Origin: Devosia sp. YR412
GTDB lineage: Bacteria; Pseudomonadota; Alphaproteobacteria; Rhizobiales; Devosiaceae
Length of the DNA stretch: 64,000 bases
Assembly: GCF_900110945.1 (NCBI RefSeq)
Contig: NZ_FOFL01000002.1
Location: 558,001 to 622,000 of the forward strand
Reading direction: 5' to 3'
Shown: positions 26,147 to 35,878 of the stretch, one piece after another
Numbering within the stretch: position 1 is the stretch's first letter
Layout of the letters: each line of letters begins with the position of its first letter
Position numbers and translations under genes: made by a program
Notes under the pieces: model-generated
The model's database searches: none
What the model was told of the DNA's origin: nothing
What the model saw: only the letters and a program-made list of their open reading frames with translations

Positions 26147-26980
26147 GTGGATAAGATTTTCGTCAGCACCGAATGGCTCGCCACCCATCTGAGCGATCCC
26201 AATGTCGTCGTGCTCGACGGCAGCTGGCACATGCCCAATGCCGCCCGCAACGCCCAGGCCGATTATCTCGACGGCCATATCCCCGGCGCGGTGTTTTTCG
26301 ACATCGACGGCGTCGCCGACAACACCTCCGATCTGCCCCATATGCTGCCCGCCCCCAGCGACTTCGCCCGCATGGTCGGCGCCCTCGGCATATCCGACAG
26401 CATGACCATTGTCGTCTATGACGAATTGGGTCTGTTCTCCGCCCCCCGCGTCTGGTGGACCTTCAAGGCCATGGGCGCCAGGGATGTTCGCATCCTTTCC
26501 GGTGGCGGCCCGAAATGGCGCGCCGAAAAGCGCCCCACCGAGACCAGCCTGGTCACCCGCCCGCGCCAGACGTTCGAGACCGATTTCGACCCCACCCGCG
26601 TCGCCGATTTCGAAACCGTGCGCGACCGCAGCCGCGATGGTCGTGCCCAGATCGCCGACGCCCGCCCCGCGCCGCGCTTCCACGCCGAAGTCCCCGAACC
26701 CCGCGCCGGCCTCCGCTCCGGCCACATCCCCAATAGCCTCAACGTCCCGGTGAGCCTCCTTACCGAAGCCGGCCAGATCAAGCCGGTGGCGGACCTCCAG
26801 CAACTCTTCACCGACCGCGGCCTCGACCTGACAAAGCCGATCATCACCTCGTGCGGCTCGGGGATTACGGCGTCCACACTGGCGCTGGCGCTGCATCTCG
26901 CCGGGGCGGAACAGGTGGCGGTTTATGATGGGTCGTGGACGGAATGGGGTGGGCGAAAGGACGCGGATGTGGAGACGTGA
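26147..26980 (+). CDS. sseA: 3-mercaptopyruvate sulfurtransferase (two-domain rhodanese)
   Basis: Two-domain rhodanese-family enzyme of 277 residues that moves sulfur from 3-mercaptopyruvate to a thiol acceptor. Domain 1 (residues 5-130) has YLDGHIPGAVFFDIDG, domain 2 (about 155-277) RSGHIPNSLNVPVSLL. The active loop CGSGITAS near residue 236 is the mercaptopyruvate form rather than the CRxG of thiosulfate sulfurtransferases. I prefer the GTG at 26147 because GAGGAG lies eight bases upstream; an in-frame GTG at 26120 has no such site. It stands alone. Confidence 0.88.
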   Translation: MDKIFVSTEWLATHLSDPNVVVLDGSWHMPNAARNAQADYLDGHIPGAVFFDIDGVADNTSDLPHMLPAPSDFARMVGALGISDSMTIVVYDELGLFSAPRVWWTFKAMGARDVRILSGGGPKWRAEKRPTETSLVTRPRQTFETDFDPTRVADFETVRDRSRDGRAQIADARPAPRFHAEVPEPRAGLRSGHIPNSLNVPVSLLTEAGQIKPVADLQQLFTDRGLDLTKPIITSCGSGITASTLALALHLAGAEQVAVYDGSWTEWGGRKDADVET

Positions 26981-27287
26981 GGGGGGCGCTGAGGTCAGCG
27001 AGTTCGACCCGATTGAGGTAACTCAGACTTTGGCAAGAAGTGTCTAAAAGCTCTCACCGGTAGTGTCAGCCGCGGGCGCTACTCAGTTCGACCAGCTGTT
27101 TCACTGTTCTCATTGCACGCGGCAATTGCGGGCCGCTGCTCTCGATGACCATCGGTCAAAAGCTATTATTCCGCTTTCGGTGTTCAGGTTTGTGATCGCA
27201 TGGCGTCTGCTTTTCCTATCCACAAACCCAATGGGCCTGTCAGCCTTCGCCTACTGACATGTTACAAATAGAAGGCCCGCTTGACCA

Positions 27288-27359
27288 CCCCGGCGGTCTC
27301 GCCATCCAACGCCCAAAACCTCAAGAACGGTTCTTGTTTTGGCGGTCAAAGAACACGGC
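27288..27359 (-). pseudogene. Decayed copy of the gguB 3' end plus the first terminator arm
   Basis: On the minus strand this reads as codons AVFFDRQNKNRS-stop, compared with [16 protein letters not shown] at the end of gguB (28178-29479). Similarity continues past the stop: both have GGGCGTTG, then ATG-CGAG-CCGCCGGGG, the latter part of the gguB terminator. The aligned stretches are 27288-27359 and 28143-28216, most positions identical with two short gaps. Only about 12 codons remain, without a start. This is a remnant of a second permease gene or of a local duplication, oriented the same way as gguB. Confidence 0.65.
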
Positions 27360-27380
27360 AGGTCGCCCCACCCACCAGCC

Positions 27381-27463
27381 GTCACCCTCGGGCCCGACCG
27401 ACGGCTCTGTACTTCAGCAAGGCTCGGCAAGTGTAGCGCCCTCGGGTCAAGCCCGAGGGTGAC
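27381..27463. repeat. Pair of facing hairpin repeats
   Basis: CCCTCGGG (27439-27446), loop TCAAG, CCCGAGGG (27452-27459), then GTGAC-like edge; a partial reversed copy GTCACCCTCGGGC starts at 27381. Same 8-5-8 layout as the repeat at 8312-8332. Confidence 0.55.
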
Positions 27464-27566
27464 GATCGAGTTTGGAGCGGTAGACCACTCAAATTCCGCC
27501 GCCTGGCATCACTCAACAGTCTATTGTGGCTCTCAGACGTCTTCCTCGGAGCCGGCGTTACCGGGT

Positions 27567-27965
27567 CTAACGATAATCAGAAACTTCCAGCGTATCGACA
27601 TCGATATGCCCAAGCCTAAAAGGCTCGTCGCCGCTGGAACCCGTTACAAACCCCATGCGTCGCGCATCAATCTTCCAAAGGGCCTGGACCCAGCGGATCG
27701 ATGGTAGGTGAATGTCCCGTGCCCCATCGACAAGGCGTTGACCAGGTTGGGCAAGCCGTAGCCATAGTGTTGCGCCGCCAATGGCGCACCAGCTCTCGTC
27801 ATCTGCGATGCACGCGGCGATCGGGTCGCCGTAAATCCCGGCAATTGGCGCGTCTACGACGCCGTCTGAAATGTAGCCATCCTCGTAAACCTTGAAGACG
27901 ACGAAATTTTGCGAAATCGCCAGCAGAACCGCGATATGCCGGCAATACAGATCTGGAAACAGCAC
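27567..27965 (-). CDS. Hypothetical protein, orphan
   Basis: A 132-residue frame on the minus strand starting with GTG at 27965; GGAG lies seven bases upstream. The sequence is balanced and protein-like: MLFPDLYCRHIAVLLAISQN at the start, then IAGIYGDPIAACIADDESWC and a tail HIDVDTLEVSDYR. It is soluble, with no signal peptide or membrane helix, rich in Asp and Ile. I do not recognise a family. The surrounding patch contains decayed sequence and repeats and the composition differs from neighbours, so it may be horizontally acquired; small immunity-like or Rhs-associated proteins look similar, but no toxin gene is nearby. Confidence 0.55.
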   Translation of the reverse strand: MLFPDLYCRHIAVLLAISQNFVVFKVYEDGYISDGVVDAPIAGIYGDPIAACIADDESWCAIGGATLWLRLAQPGQRLVDGARDIHLPSIRWVQALWKIDARRMGFVTGSSGDEPFRLGHIDVDTLEVSDYR

Positions 27966-28119
27966 GGCTTTGCTCCGTCAAAAGTGCAACAGGTGCAAGC
28001 AATATAGTCGGTGCAATCGAGCTGTCGTGTTCCCCATGGAACAGCCTGACTCCCGGTAGATTATCCATGTCATTGGAGGAGCCGTTGCGGACAGGCGGCG
28101 TCCCACCCCGTATCGCCCC

Positions 28120-28154
28120 CAAACAAAAAGGCCGCCGGGTTTCCCCGGCGGCCT
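28120..28154 (-). terminator. Rho-independent terminator of chvE-gguAB
   Basis: Arms 28129-28139 and 28144-28154 (AGGCCGCCGGG / CCCGGCGGCCT) form a perfect eleven-pair stem with a four-base loop. On the minus strand the stem is followed by TTTTTGTTTG. It starts 24 bases after the gguB stop. Confidence 0.92.
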
Positions 28155-28177
28155 CGTCATTTCAACGCCCTGAAAAC

Positions 28178-29479
28178 TCAGGAACGGTTCTTGTTGTAGA
28201 GATCGAAGAACACGGCTGCGAGCAGCACCACGCCCTTGATCATCTGCTGCAGGTCGATGTTGATGCCCATGATCGACATGCCGTTGTTCATCACGCCCAG
28301 GATGAAGGCGCCGATCACCGCACCGGCCACGGCGCCGACGCCGCCCAGCGCCGAGGCGCCGCCGATGAACACGGCCGCGATCACGTCGAGCTCGAGGCCC
28401 TGGCCGGCCTTCGGGGTCGCCGAATTGAGGCGGGCCGCATAGATCATGCCGGCGAGTGCCGCCAGTGCACCCATGATGGCGAAGACATAGAAGGTCATCC
28501 GCTCGGTCTTGATGCCCGAGAGCGCCGCAGCCTTGAGATTGCCGCCCAGTGCGTAGATGCGACGGCCGAAGGTCATGCGCTTGGTGATGAAGACGAAGGC
28601 GGCGATCAGGATGCCCATCACCACGAGGACGTTGGGCAGGCCCTTATAGGTGGCCAGCATATAGGCAAAGAACAGCACCAGCGCCGCGATGACCAGGTTC
28701 TTGGCCACGAACAGCACGAAGGGCTCGTTCTCATAGCCACGGGCCTGACGACGGGCGCGGCCACGAATGGCGAAGAACACCATGGCGACGACGGCGACGA
28801 TGGCCAGGACCATGGTCGTGGTGTGCAGCGCGACGGCGGGCACAGCGGCGACAGCGGCAACGCCATCGCTGGCGGGTACGGCAACAACGGCGGGCGACAG
28901 CACGGTCGGCCCGATCACGTCGGGGATGAAACCGGCCGACAGCAGCTGGAATTCAGCCGGGAACGGACCAACCGACTTGCCGGCCAAAAGGGCCAGCGAC
29001 AGGCCCTTGAAGATCAGCATGCCGGCCAGCGTCACGATGAACGAGGGGATGCGGTGATAGGCGATCAGATAGCCCTGCGCAGCGCCGATCGCTGCACCAA
29101 CCACCAGACAGATGGCACCGGCCACGATCGGGTTGGCGAGGAAGGCGAATTCCGGCGGGAAGCGCCAGCCGACCATCAGCATGGCAGCGAGAGCGCCGAC
29201 AAAGCCCGAGACCGAGCCGACCGACAGGTCGATATGGCCGGCCACGATGACCAGCAGCATGCCCAGCGCCATCACGATGATATAGCTGTTCTGCAGGATG
29301 ATATTGGTCAGGTTGACCGGCTTGAACAGCACACCGGCGGTGAAATACTGGAAGAACAGCATGATCAGGATCAGCGCCAGCAGCAGGCCATAATCCCGCA
29401 TATTGGCCTTGAGCGCACCGAGCACGGTGAGTTCCTGGTTCTGTACCTTGGTGCCCAACGGGGCGGTTTCGGTGGTCAT
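28178..29479 (-). CDS. gguB: Multiple-sugar ABC transporter permease GguB
   Basis: RbsC/XylH-type permease of the ChvE-linked sugar importer, 433 residues. Many helices; conserved blocks [20 protein letters not shown] near residues 70-90, [38 protein letters not shown] and [21 protein letters not shown] are hallmarks of the family. An Ala/Val-rich insertion ([20 protein letters not shown]) near residue 195 makes it longer than RbsC and is usual for XylH/GguB. The start codon overlaps the gguA stop (ATGA). A strong terminator follows. A decayed copy of its 3' end lies 0.8 kb downstream. Confidence 0.92.
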   Translation of the reverse strand: MTTETAPLGTKVQNQELTVLGALKANMRDYGLLLALILIMLFFQYFTAGVLFKPVNLTNIILQNSYIIVMALGMLLVIVAGHIDLSVGSVSGFVGALAAMLMVGWRFPPEFAFLANPIVAGAICLVVGAAIGAAQGYLIAYHRIPSFIVTLAGMLIFKGLSLALLAGKSVGPFPAEFQLLSAGFIPDVIGPTVLSPAVVAVPASDGVAAVAAVPAVALHTTTMVLAIVAVVAMVFFAIRGRARRQARGYENEPFVLFVAKNLVIAALVLFFAYMLATYKGLPNVLVVMGILIAAFVFITKRMTFGRRIYALGGNLKAAALSGIKTERMTFYVFAIMGALAALAGMIYAARLNSATPKAGQGLELDVIAAVFIGGASALGGVGAVAGAVIGAFILGVMNNGMSIMGINIDLQQMIKGVVLLAAVFFDLYNKNRS

Positions 29480-31008
29480 GATGCCTTCCCTTCAGCGCGG
29501 ACGATTGCGCGCATGATCTTTTCCTGGCTGGCGTCGCTGGTCGGCATTTCGCCAACGATGCGGCCTTCGTTCATTACATAGACGCGGTCGGTAATGCCGA
29601 GCAGCTCGGGCATCTCGGAGGAGATGACGAGCACGGCCTTACCCTGCGCCGCGAGTTGATTGATGATGGTGTAGATTTCGTACTTGGCGCCGACGTCGAT
29701 ACCGCGCGTCGGCTCGTCGAGGATCAGCACGTCCGGATTGCTGAACAGCCACTTGGAGAGCACGACCTTCTGCTGGTTGCCGCCCGAGAGATTGCCGGTG
29801 ATCTGATAAACGCTCGACGAGCGGATATTGGTCTTCTTGCGGTAATCATTGGCGACGTCCATTTCGGTCATGTCGTCGATGACGCCAGCCCGCGAAATGC
29901 CGCCCAGATTGGCCAGCGTGGTATTGTGCTTGATATGGTCGATCAGGTTGAGACCATAGGTCTTGCGATCTTCCGTGGCATAGGCGAGGCCATTGGCGAC
30001 GGCCTTTTCGACGGTGGCGGTGTCGATCTTTTTGCCGTTGAGGAAGACTTCGCCGGAGATTTTCTGGCCATAGGACTTGCCGAACACGCTCATGGCGAAT
30101 TCGGTGCGGCCCGAGCCCATCAGCCCGGCAATGCCGACCACTTCGCCCTTGCGGATATTGATCGAGATATTCTTGATCACCTGGCGCTCGCGGTGCAGCG
30201 GGTGATAGACCGACCAGTCCTTGACCTCGAACACCACGTCGCCAATGTTGGGCTCGCGCGGCGGGTAACGGTCGTCAAGAGAACGACCCACCATCAGCGT
30301 GATGATGCGGTCTTCGGAAATCTCTTCCTTGTTCAGCGTCTCGATCGAGCGCCCGTCGCGGATCACCGTGATGCGGTCGGCGACCTTGGAAATCTCGTTC
30401 AGCTTGTGGCTGATCAAGATCGAGGTAATGCCCTGGCGGCGGAATTCCATCAGCAGGTCGAGCAGGGCCGCACTGTCCTTTTCCGACAGCGACGCGGTCG
30501 GCTCGTCGAGGATCAGGAGTTTGACTTCCTTGCTCAGCGCCTTGGCGATTTCCACCAGCTGCTGCTTGCCGACGCCGATATTGGTTACCAGCGTATCGGG
30601 GTCTTCGGTGAGCCCCACCATGCCGAGCAGCTTCCGCGCCCCGTCACGGGTCTCGTCCCAGTCGATCACGCCATTGCGGGCCTGCTCGTTGCCGAGGAAG
30701 ATATTCTCGGCAATCGACAGCAGCGGCACCAGAGCCAGCTCCTGGTGGATGATGACGATGCCCTTGTGCTCGCTGTCGCGGATCGACTTGAAGTGCTGGA
30801 CTTCGCCCTTGTAGACGATTTCGCCGTCATAGCTGCCGTCGGGATAGACCCCGCTCAGCACCTTCATCAGGGTCGACTTGCCGGCGCCGTTTTCACCCAC
30901 GATGGCGTGGATTTCGGCCTCCCGCACGTCGAGGTTGACGTCCGACAGCGCTTTCACGCCGGGGAAAGTCTTGGTGATGCTGCGCATCTCCAGAATGGTA
31001 TTGCTCAT
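29476..31008 (-). CDS. gguA: Multiple-sugar ABC transporter ATP-binding protein GguA
   Basis: Tandem-domain sugar ATPase (RbsA/XylG/MglA type), 510 residues. Domain 1: Walker [20 protein letters not shown] near residue 36, signature-like [14 protein letters not shown], Walker [16 protein letters not shown]. Domain 2: [12 protein letters not shown] replaces a canonical Walker A, as usual in this class, followed by [15 protein letters not shown] and [19 protein letters not shown] 31008 is preferred because the product then opens [17 protein letters not shown]. It lies between chvE and gguB; a hairpin (31078-31101) separates it from chvE. Confidence 0.93.
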   Translation of the reverse strand: MSNTILEMRSITKTFPGVKALSDVNLDVREAEIHAIVGENGAGKSTLMKVLSGVYPDGSYDGEIVYKGEVQHFKSIRDSEHKGIVIIHQELALVPLLSIAENIFLGNEQARNGVIDWDETRDGARKLLGMVGLTEDPDTLVTNIGVGKQQLVEIAKALSKEVKLLILDEPTASLSEKDSAALLDLLMEFRRQGITSILISHKLNEISKVADRITVIRDGRSIETLNKEEISEDRIITLMVGRSLDDRYPPREPNIGDVVFEVKDWSVYHPLHRERQVIKNISINIRKGEVVGIAGLMGSGRTEFAMSVFGKSYGQKISGEVFLNGKKIDTATVEKAVANGLAYATEDRKTYGLNLIDHIKHNTTLANLGGISRAGVIDDMTEMDVANDYRKKTNIRSSSVYQITGNLSGGNQQKVVLSKWLFSNPDVLILDEPTRGIDVGAKYEIYTIINQLAAQGKAVLVISSEMPELLGITDRVYVMNEGRIVGEMPTSDASQEKIMRAIVRAEGKAS

Positions 31009-31077
31009 GCTTGCTTTCTCGCGGCTCACCCGGGCGTCGCCATCGGATGTCTTAGCGCCCAGCCCAGTGACGGGAAA

Positions 31078-31101
31078 GGGCCCCGCGTTGCCGCGGAGCC
31101 C
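31078..31101. other. Hairpin in the chvE-gguA gap
   Basis: GGGC and CCGCG (31078-31081, 31083-31087) pair with CGCGG and GCCC (31092-31096, 31098-31101) around loop TTGC, with one mismatch. No T-tract. Located just after the chvE stop in the transcript. Confidence 0.5.
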
Positions 31102-31123
31102 CGATCTGTTGAATTTCCAGTTA

Positions 31124-32200
31124 TTACTGGATGTCCGCTTCCGTCAGGTAACCCGAGTCGATCACGAGTTCCTTATAGTTGGATGCATCGACTTCATACG
31201 GGGTCAGCAGGATCGACGGCACAACCTTGACGCCATTGTCATAGGTAGTGGTGTCGAGGCCTTCCGGCGTGCCGCCCGAAACCAGCGTGTCGACGAGGTC
31301 GGCAGTGGTCTTGGCCAGTTCGCGGGTGTCCTTGTAGATGGTCGAATACTGTTCGCCGGCAATGATTGCCTTGACGGACGGTGCTTCGGCATCCTGGCCC
31401 GAGATCACTGGCCATGCCAGGTCAGCCGAACCATAGCCAACGCCGCGCAGCGACGAGATGATACCGCGGCTCAGGCCGTCATATGGCGAGAGAACGGCGT
31501 GAACGCGCGAACCGTCCGAGTAGTTGGCGGACAGGATGTTGTCCATGCGTGCCTGTGCGACTGCACCGTCCCAACGCAGGGTACCAACGGTGTCCATGCC
31601 AACCTGGCCGGACTTGATCACGACGTCGCCGGCATCGATCATGGGCTGCAGGACCGACATTGCGCCGTCATAGAAGAAGAAGGCGTTGTTGTCGTCCGGC
31701 GAACCGCCGAACAGCTCGACATTCCATGGCTTCTGGTCAGCAAAGTTGGCTTCGAGGCCCTTTACCAGCGAGTTGGCCTGCAGCACGCCGACCTGGAAGT
31801 TGTCGAAGGTGGTGTAGAGGTCAACATTGGCAGTGTCGCGGATCAGGCGGTCATAGGCGACAACCTTGATGCCGGCGTCAGCAGCCTGCTGCAGCACGGC
31901 AGACAGCGTGGTGCCGTCGATCGAGCCGATCACCAGTGCCTTGGCGCCCTTGGTGACCATGTTTTCGATCTGTGCGAGCTGGTTCGGCACGTCGTCTTCT
32001 GCGAACTGCAGGTCGACGGTGTAGCCCTTGGCTTCGAGAGCGGCCTTGAGTTCATTGCCGTCCGAAATCCAGCGCAGCGAGGACTGGGTCGGCATGGCAA
32101 TGCCGATGGCGCCCTTGTCCTGTGCGAAGACAGCGGTGGAAGCGGTCAGCGCCATTGCGCCGACGGCCAGCACGGTGGCAAGCGTCTTGATAATCTTCAC
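31124..32200 (-). CDS. chvE: Multiple sugar-binding periplasmic protein ChvE
   Basis: Periplasmic receptor for xylose, glucose, galactose, arabinose and related aldoses; in Agrobacterium it also signals through VirA. Signal peptide ends STAVFAQ. The mature protein follows ChvE closely: [79 protein letters not shown] and [20 protein letters not shown]. Length 358 residues is normal. It heads the chvE-gguA-gguB operon. Agrobacterium chvE is paired with the LysR gene gbpR, but here the adjacent divergent regulator is of the GntR family. Confidence 0.95.
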   Translation of the reverse strand: MKIIKTLATVLAVGAMALTASTAVFAQDKGAIGIAMPTQSSLRWISDGNELKAALEAKGYTVDLQFAEDDVPNQLAQIENMVTKGAKALVIGSIDGTTLSAVLQQAADAGIKVVAYDRLIRDTANVDLYTTFDNFQVGVLQANSLVKGLEANFADQKPWNVELFGGSPDDNNAFFFYDGAMSVLQPMIDAGDVVIKSGQVGMDTVGTLRWDGAVAQARMDNILSANYSDGSRVHAVLSPYDGLSRGIISSLRGVGYGSADLAWPVISGQDAEAPSVKAIIAGEQYSTIYKDTRELAKTTADLVDTLVSGGTPEGLDTTTYDNGVKVVPSILLTPYEVDASNYKELVIDSGYLTEADIQ

Positions 32201-32588
32201 GTCTCGACTCCCTTTAGTATTTCGAGTTCAGAAGCTTTGGATGGTCGTCAGGGGAGAAGCCGGGGTGAACATGCGCGTTCCAGCGATCGCCCGAAAGCGT
32301 ACGGCCAGTCTGTCTTGCATGAAGTCCTCCTTCTTGACGGCTGCTGCCGCCCGGGCCCTCCCAAGCCCACGGGCCGGAAACTAGGATAATCAGATAAGCC
32401 TGTAAAGCCGATTCCCGAGCCTGCTTGATTTTTTTCGATGATCGAATATTAACGATACCGCCTGTTTGCGGGCGATTGCGGTCAATGCAATCTCTGGCTA
32501 ACATACAAGTACCCATTGAGGTACGTGCCCGGCAACGATCGCAAAGCGACACTGGCACGCTAAAGGTATCAGATACCTTGGAGGAGAC
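32201..32588. promoter_or_regulatory. chvE-gntR divergent control region
   Basis: No gene is supported in these 388 bases. TTCGATGATCGAA (32434-32446) is a perfect 13-base palindrome in the AT-rich part upstream of chvE, and GTACC-N6-GGTAC (32509-32524) a weaker dyad. The GntR-type palindrome at 32563-32579 lies close to the regulator start. Confidence 0.55.
32563..32579. promoter_or_regulatory. Probable GntR-family operator
   Basis: AAGGTATCAGATACCTT: perfect eight-base arms around a single central A. It lies directly in front of the ribosome-binding site GGAGGA of the regulator, so occupancy would block its own expression. Confidence 0.7.
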
Positions 32589-33362
32589 GTGACGATTACC
32601 GAGGGGGACCTGCGCCCCGATCAGCCCACGGCAGCCATGGCCGTGGCCGAGGCTTTGGCGCGGATTATTCTGACCGAGATGAGCCCGGGCATCAGCCTGC
32701 CGAGCGAGGCGGAACTGGCCGCGCGCTATGATGTGAGCAGGCTCACCATCCGCGAAGCGGTCAAGCTTCTGGAGGGGCGCGGTCTGCTCGCCATCGCCCG
32801 TGGTCGCAAGGCCGTGGTGCGCGAGCCGGATGGCGCAGCCTTCGCCGACTTCCTGACCTCAGTCATCCGATATGATCCCAAGGGCCTGTTCGATCTTGTG
32901 GAGGTGCGCCTCTCGCTCGAAGTGCAGTCCGCCACCCTTGCCGCCAAGCGCGCCACCCGCGCCGGCATTGCCGCCATCGAAAGCGAATTGCAGGGCATGC
33001 GCGACACTGTGGGTGAACGCGGCGCCGAGATGAGCCACGACCAGGAACTGAGATTCCACACCCATGACGTGGGCTTCCACGAGGCAGTCGCGCTGGCCAG
33101 CGGCAATCGCGTGCTGGGCTTCTTGTTCGAGGCCATGGCGGTGCCCCTGCGCGAGGGCTTTTTCATCAGCCGTCGCGGCCATGAGCAGCGCGGCCACACT
33201 TTGCACGACACGATCGAGGCGCATCAGAAAGTGCTCGACTGCATCAAGGCCGGCAATAGCCGCGCCGCTGCCGACGCCATGCGCACCCATCTCAAGGACA
33301 CCGAGCGCGACATCCGCGCCGCCCTCAGCCAGCTCGCCCTGCGCCCGGACCAGCCGAACTGA
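32589..33362 (+). CDS. GntR-family (FadR/FCD) transcriptional regulator
   Basis: Dimeric regulator with an N-terminal winged helix (residues 15-80: LPSEAELAARYDVSRLTIREAVKLLEGRGLLAI in outline) and a C-terminal all-helical FCD ligand domain (about 90-245). The FCD metal or ligand residues are visible in FHTHDVGFHEAVA and TLHDTIEAHQKVLD. It starts with GTG at 32589 after GGAGGAGAC. It is divergent from chvE-gguAB and probably controls it in response to a sugar or sugar acid, with autoregulation through the palindrome at 32563-32579. The following gene is another regulator transcribed the same way. Confidence 0.85.
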   Translation: MTITEGDLRPDQPTAAMAVAEALARIILTEMSPGISLPSEAELAARYDVSRLTIREAVKLLEGRGLLAIARGRKAVVREPDGAAFADFLTSVIRYDPKGLFDLVEVRLSLEVQSATLAAKRATRAGIAAIESELQGMRDTVGERGAEMSHDQELRFHTHDVGFHEAVALASGNRVLGFLFEAMAVPLREGFFISRRGHEQRGHTLHDTIEAHQKVLDCIKAGNSRAAADAMRTHLKDTERDIRAALSQLALRPDQPN

Positions 33363-33428
33363 CACACAAACGTCTTGCAGCCCGGCGCCGCATGGCCGAA
33401 TAATCCGCGCCAAACGACAGGGCGGGCT

Positions 33429-34385
33429 ATGGCGCAGCGCATCGACACTTCCGGAAATCGCCTCGACGACGCCGCCCGCGCCGGCTGGCTCTACTATGTC
33501 GCCGGCAATACCCAGGAAGAAATCGCCAGCAAGCTTGGCATTTCGCGCCAATCGGCCCAGCGCCTCGTCTCGCTCTCGGTCAGCGAGGGCCTGATCAAGG
33601 TGCGGCTCGATCATCCGATCGGTCGCTGCATGGATCTGGCCAGCCGGCTCAAGAGCCGCTTCGCGCTCGACCTCGTCGAAATCGTCCCCTCCGACCCTGC
33701 CAGTGATTCGACCATTGCCGGCGTGGCCCAGGCCACCGCCGCCGAAATCGAACGCTGGCTGAAGCGCCCCGACCCGGTGGTCATGGCCATCGGTACCGGC
33801 CGTACGCTCAAAGCCGCCGTCGAACAGCTGATGCCGATGGAAGCACCGCACCACAAGGTGGTTTCGCTCACCGGCAATATCGCGCCCGACGGCTCCGCCG
33901 CCTATTACAACGTGATCTTCAACATGGCGGATACGGTGAAGGCGCGCAGCTTTCCCATGCCGCTCCCGGTCATAGCCTCCTCGGCCAAGGAGCGCGAGCT
34001 GCTGCATGCCCAGCCGATGATTCGCGAAACCCTGACCCTGGCCGCCAAGGCCGACATCACCTTTGTCGGCGTCGGCCATATCGGCGCCGATGCACCGCTC
34101 TACCTCGACGGCTTCATCACCGATGCCGAGCTCAAAGCCCTGCAAAAGGCCGGCGCCGTCGGCGAAATCTGCGGCTGGAGCTTTGATGCCGAAGGCCGGC
34201 TGGTCGATGGCATCATCAATGACCGCGTCGCCTCGGCCCCCCTGCCCTCGCTTGAGGACGCTCTGGTCGTCGCTGTCGCCATGGGCAAGCGCAAATTGCC
34301 CGGCATTCGCGCCACGCTCAACCGGCACTTGGTGAACGGTTTGATAACAGACGAACGCACCGCCGAAGGCCTGCTCGAACTCTAG
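33429..34385 (+). CDS. smoC: SorC/DeoR-family sugar-binding transcriptional regulator
   Basis: Regulator with an N-terminal helix-turn-helix (residues 10-60: YVAGNTQEEIASKLGISRQS, then AQRLVSLSVSEGLI) and a large C-terminal sugar-phosphate-isomerase-like effector domain with MAIGTGRTLKAAVEQ and TFVGVGHIGADAP. 318 residues. It directly precedes a smoEFGK-like polyol ABC transporter and polyol dehydrogenase, as smoC does in other alphaproteobacteria, so it most likely responds to a polyol or its phosphorylated product. ATG 33429 is preferred because the product then matches the family N terminus; the symbol rests on synteny. Confidence 0.82.
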   Translation: MAQRIDTSGNRLDDAARAGWLYYVAGNTQEEIASKLGISRQSAQRLVSLSVSEGLIKVRLDHPIGRCMDLASRLKSRFALDLVEIVPSDPASDSTIAGVAQATAAEIERWLKRPDPVVMAIGTGRTLKAAVEQLMPMEAPHHKVVSLTGNIAPDGSAAYYNVIFNMADTVKARSFPMPLPVIASSAKERELLHAQPMIRETLTLAAKADITFVGVGHIGADAPLYLDGFITDAELKALQKAGAVGEICGWSFDAEGRLVDGIINDRVASAPLPSLEDALVVAVAMGKRKLPGIRATLNRHLVNGLITDERTAEGLLEL

Positions 34386-34545
34386 CAAGCCTTTGTTTTC
34401 GCTGACATAAATCCTTCTACATCGCAATCAATACCCACAGCGCGCCACCCGATCTGCGCATGGCACGCTTGACTCTGCCGCATAAGGTGTGAGTATTTGC
34501 CCATTGCCGGAACAATTGCTCGTTTCGGTTCAGGGAGGAATACCG

Positions 34546-35856
34546 ATGAAACTGACACCCATTCTCGTGGGCGCGTTCACCCTTGCGCTGGCAGCTTCTG
34601 CCTCGGCGCAGACGCTCACCATCGCAACCGTCAACAATGGCGACATGGTCCGCATGCAGGGCCTCTCCTCGGCCTTCACCGAGGAAACCGGCATCGAACT
34701 CAACTGGGTCGTGCTCGAAGAAAATACGCTGCGCCAGAACGTCACCACCGACATCGCCACCAATGGCGGCCAGTATGACGTGATGACCATCGGCACTTAC
34801 GAAGCCCCGATCTGGGCCAAGCAGGGCTGGCTGGCTCCTCTGGACGGTCTTTCGGCCGACGCCGCCTATGATGTCGACGACATCCTGCCCGCCATCCGCT
34901 CGGGCCTCTCGCTCGACGGCAAGCTCTATGCCGCGCCCTTCTACGGCGAGAGCTCCTTCATCATGTACCGCAAGGACCTGATGGAAAAGGCCGGCCTCAC
35001 CATGCCGGAAGCCCCGACCTGGGAATTCATCGGTGAAGCCGCCCGCGCCATGACCGACCGCGCCAATGACATCAACGGCATCTGCCTGCGCGGCAAGGCC
35101 GGCTGGGGCGAGAACATGGCTTTCCTGACCGCCATGTCCAACTCCTTCGGCGCCAGCTGGTTCGACGAAAACTGGAAGCCCCAGTTCGACCAGCCGGAAT
35201 GGAAGAACACCCTCGACACCTATCTGTCGCTGATGGCAGATGCCGGCCCGGCCGGTGCCTCGTCCAACGGCTTCAACGAAAACCTGACGCTGTTCCAGCA
35301 GGGCAAGTGCGGCATGTGGATCGACGCCACCGTCGCCGCATCCTTCGTGACCAATGCCGCTGACTCGACCGTTGCCGATCAGGTCGGTTTCGCTCTGGCT
35401 CCCGACAATGGTCTGGGCAAGCGCGGCAACTGGCTCTGGGCCTGGTCGCTGGCCATCCCGGCCTCGTCGCAGAATGCCGAAGCTGCCGAGAAGTTCATCA
35501 ACTGGGCAACCAACAAGGACTATCTGGCAACCGTTGCTGCAGCCGAAGGCTGGGCCAACGTTCCCCCCGGCACCCGCACCTCGCTCTATGAGAATGCCGA
35601 GTACCAGGCTGCTGCGCCCTTCGCCAAGATGACGCTCGACTCGATCAACTCGGCCGATCCGTCGGCACCCTCGGTCAAGCCGGTTCCCTATGTTGGCGTG
35701 CAGTTCGTCGCCATCCCGGAATTTGCTGGTATCGGCACCAATGTCGGCCAGCTCTTCTCTGCCGCGCTTGCCGGCCAGATGTCGGCTGACGACGCCCTGG
35801 CACAGGCCCAGGAAGCAACCACCCGCGACATGACCCGCGCTGGTTACATCAAGTAG
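34546..35856 (+). CDS. smoE: Polyol (sorbitol/mannitol-type) ABC transporter binding protein
   Basis: Family 1 solute-binding protein, 436 residues, with a signal peptide ending ASASA. The body contains GGQYDVMTIGTYEAPIWAKQ, AAPFYGESSFIMYRKDLM and GKCGMWIDATVAASFV, a pattern characteristic of SmoE/MtlE polyol receptors. ATG 34546 follows GGGAGGAATACC. It is the first gene of a transporter operon with smoF, smoG and smoK and is followed by several hairpins including copy 2 of the structured repeat. Confidence 0.9.
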   Translation: MKLTPILVGAFTLALAASASAQTLTIATVNNGDMVRMQGLSSAFTEETGIELNWVVLEENTLRQNVTTDIATNGGQYDVMTIGTYEAPIWAKQGWLAPLDGLSADAAYDVDDILPAIRSGLSLDGKLYAAPFYGESSFIMYRKDLMEKAGLTMPEAPTWEFIGEAARAMTDRANDINGICLRGKAGWGENMAFLTAMSNSFGASWFDENWKPQFDQPEWKNTLDTYLSLMADAGPAGASSNGFNENLTLFQQGKCGMWIDATVAASFVTNAADSTVADQVGFALAPDNGLGKRGNWLWAWSLAIPASSQNAEAAEKFINWATNKDYLATVAAAEGWANVPPGTRTSLYENAEYQAAAPFAKMTLDSINSADPSAPSVKPVPYVGVQFVAIPEFAGIGTNVGQLFSAALAGQMSADDALAQAQEATTRDMTRAGYIK

Positions 35857-35878
35857 CTTCGAGCCGTCCCGTAGGGCA

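Larger units (their letters stand above)
26981..27566. other. Gene-poor patch with decayed sequence
   Basis: No frame in these 586 bases has a plausible product together with a ribosome-binding site; an open frame at 27063-27257 is short and of odd composition. The base composition looks less GC-rich than elsewhere. The patch holds a decayed fragment of a gguB-like 3' end (27288-27359) and hairpin repeats (27381-27463). It appears to be the scar of a deletion or duplication. Confidence 0.55.

Noticed and set aside
28067..29581. A 504-codon plus-strand frame over gguB
   Set aside because: His-, Gln- and Asp-rich shadow of the permease on the other strand.
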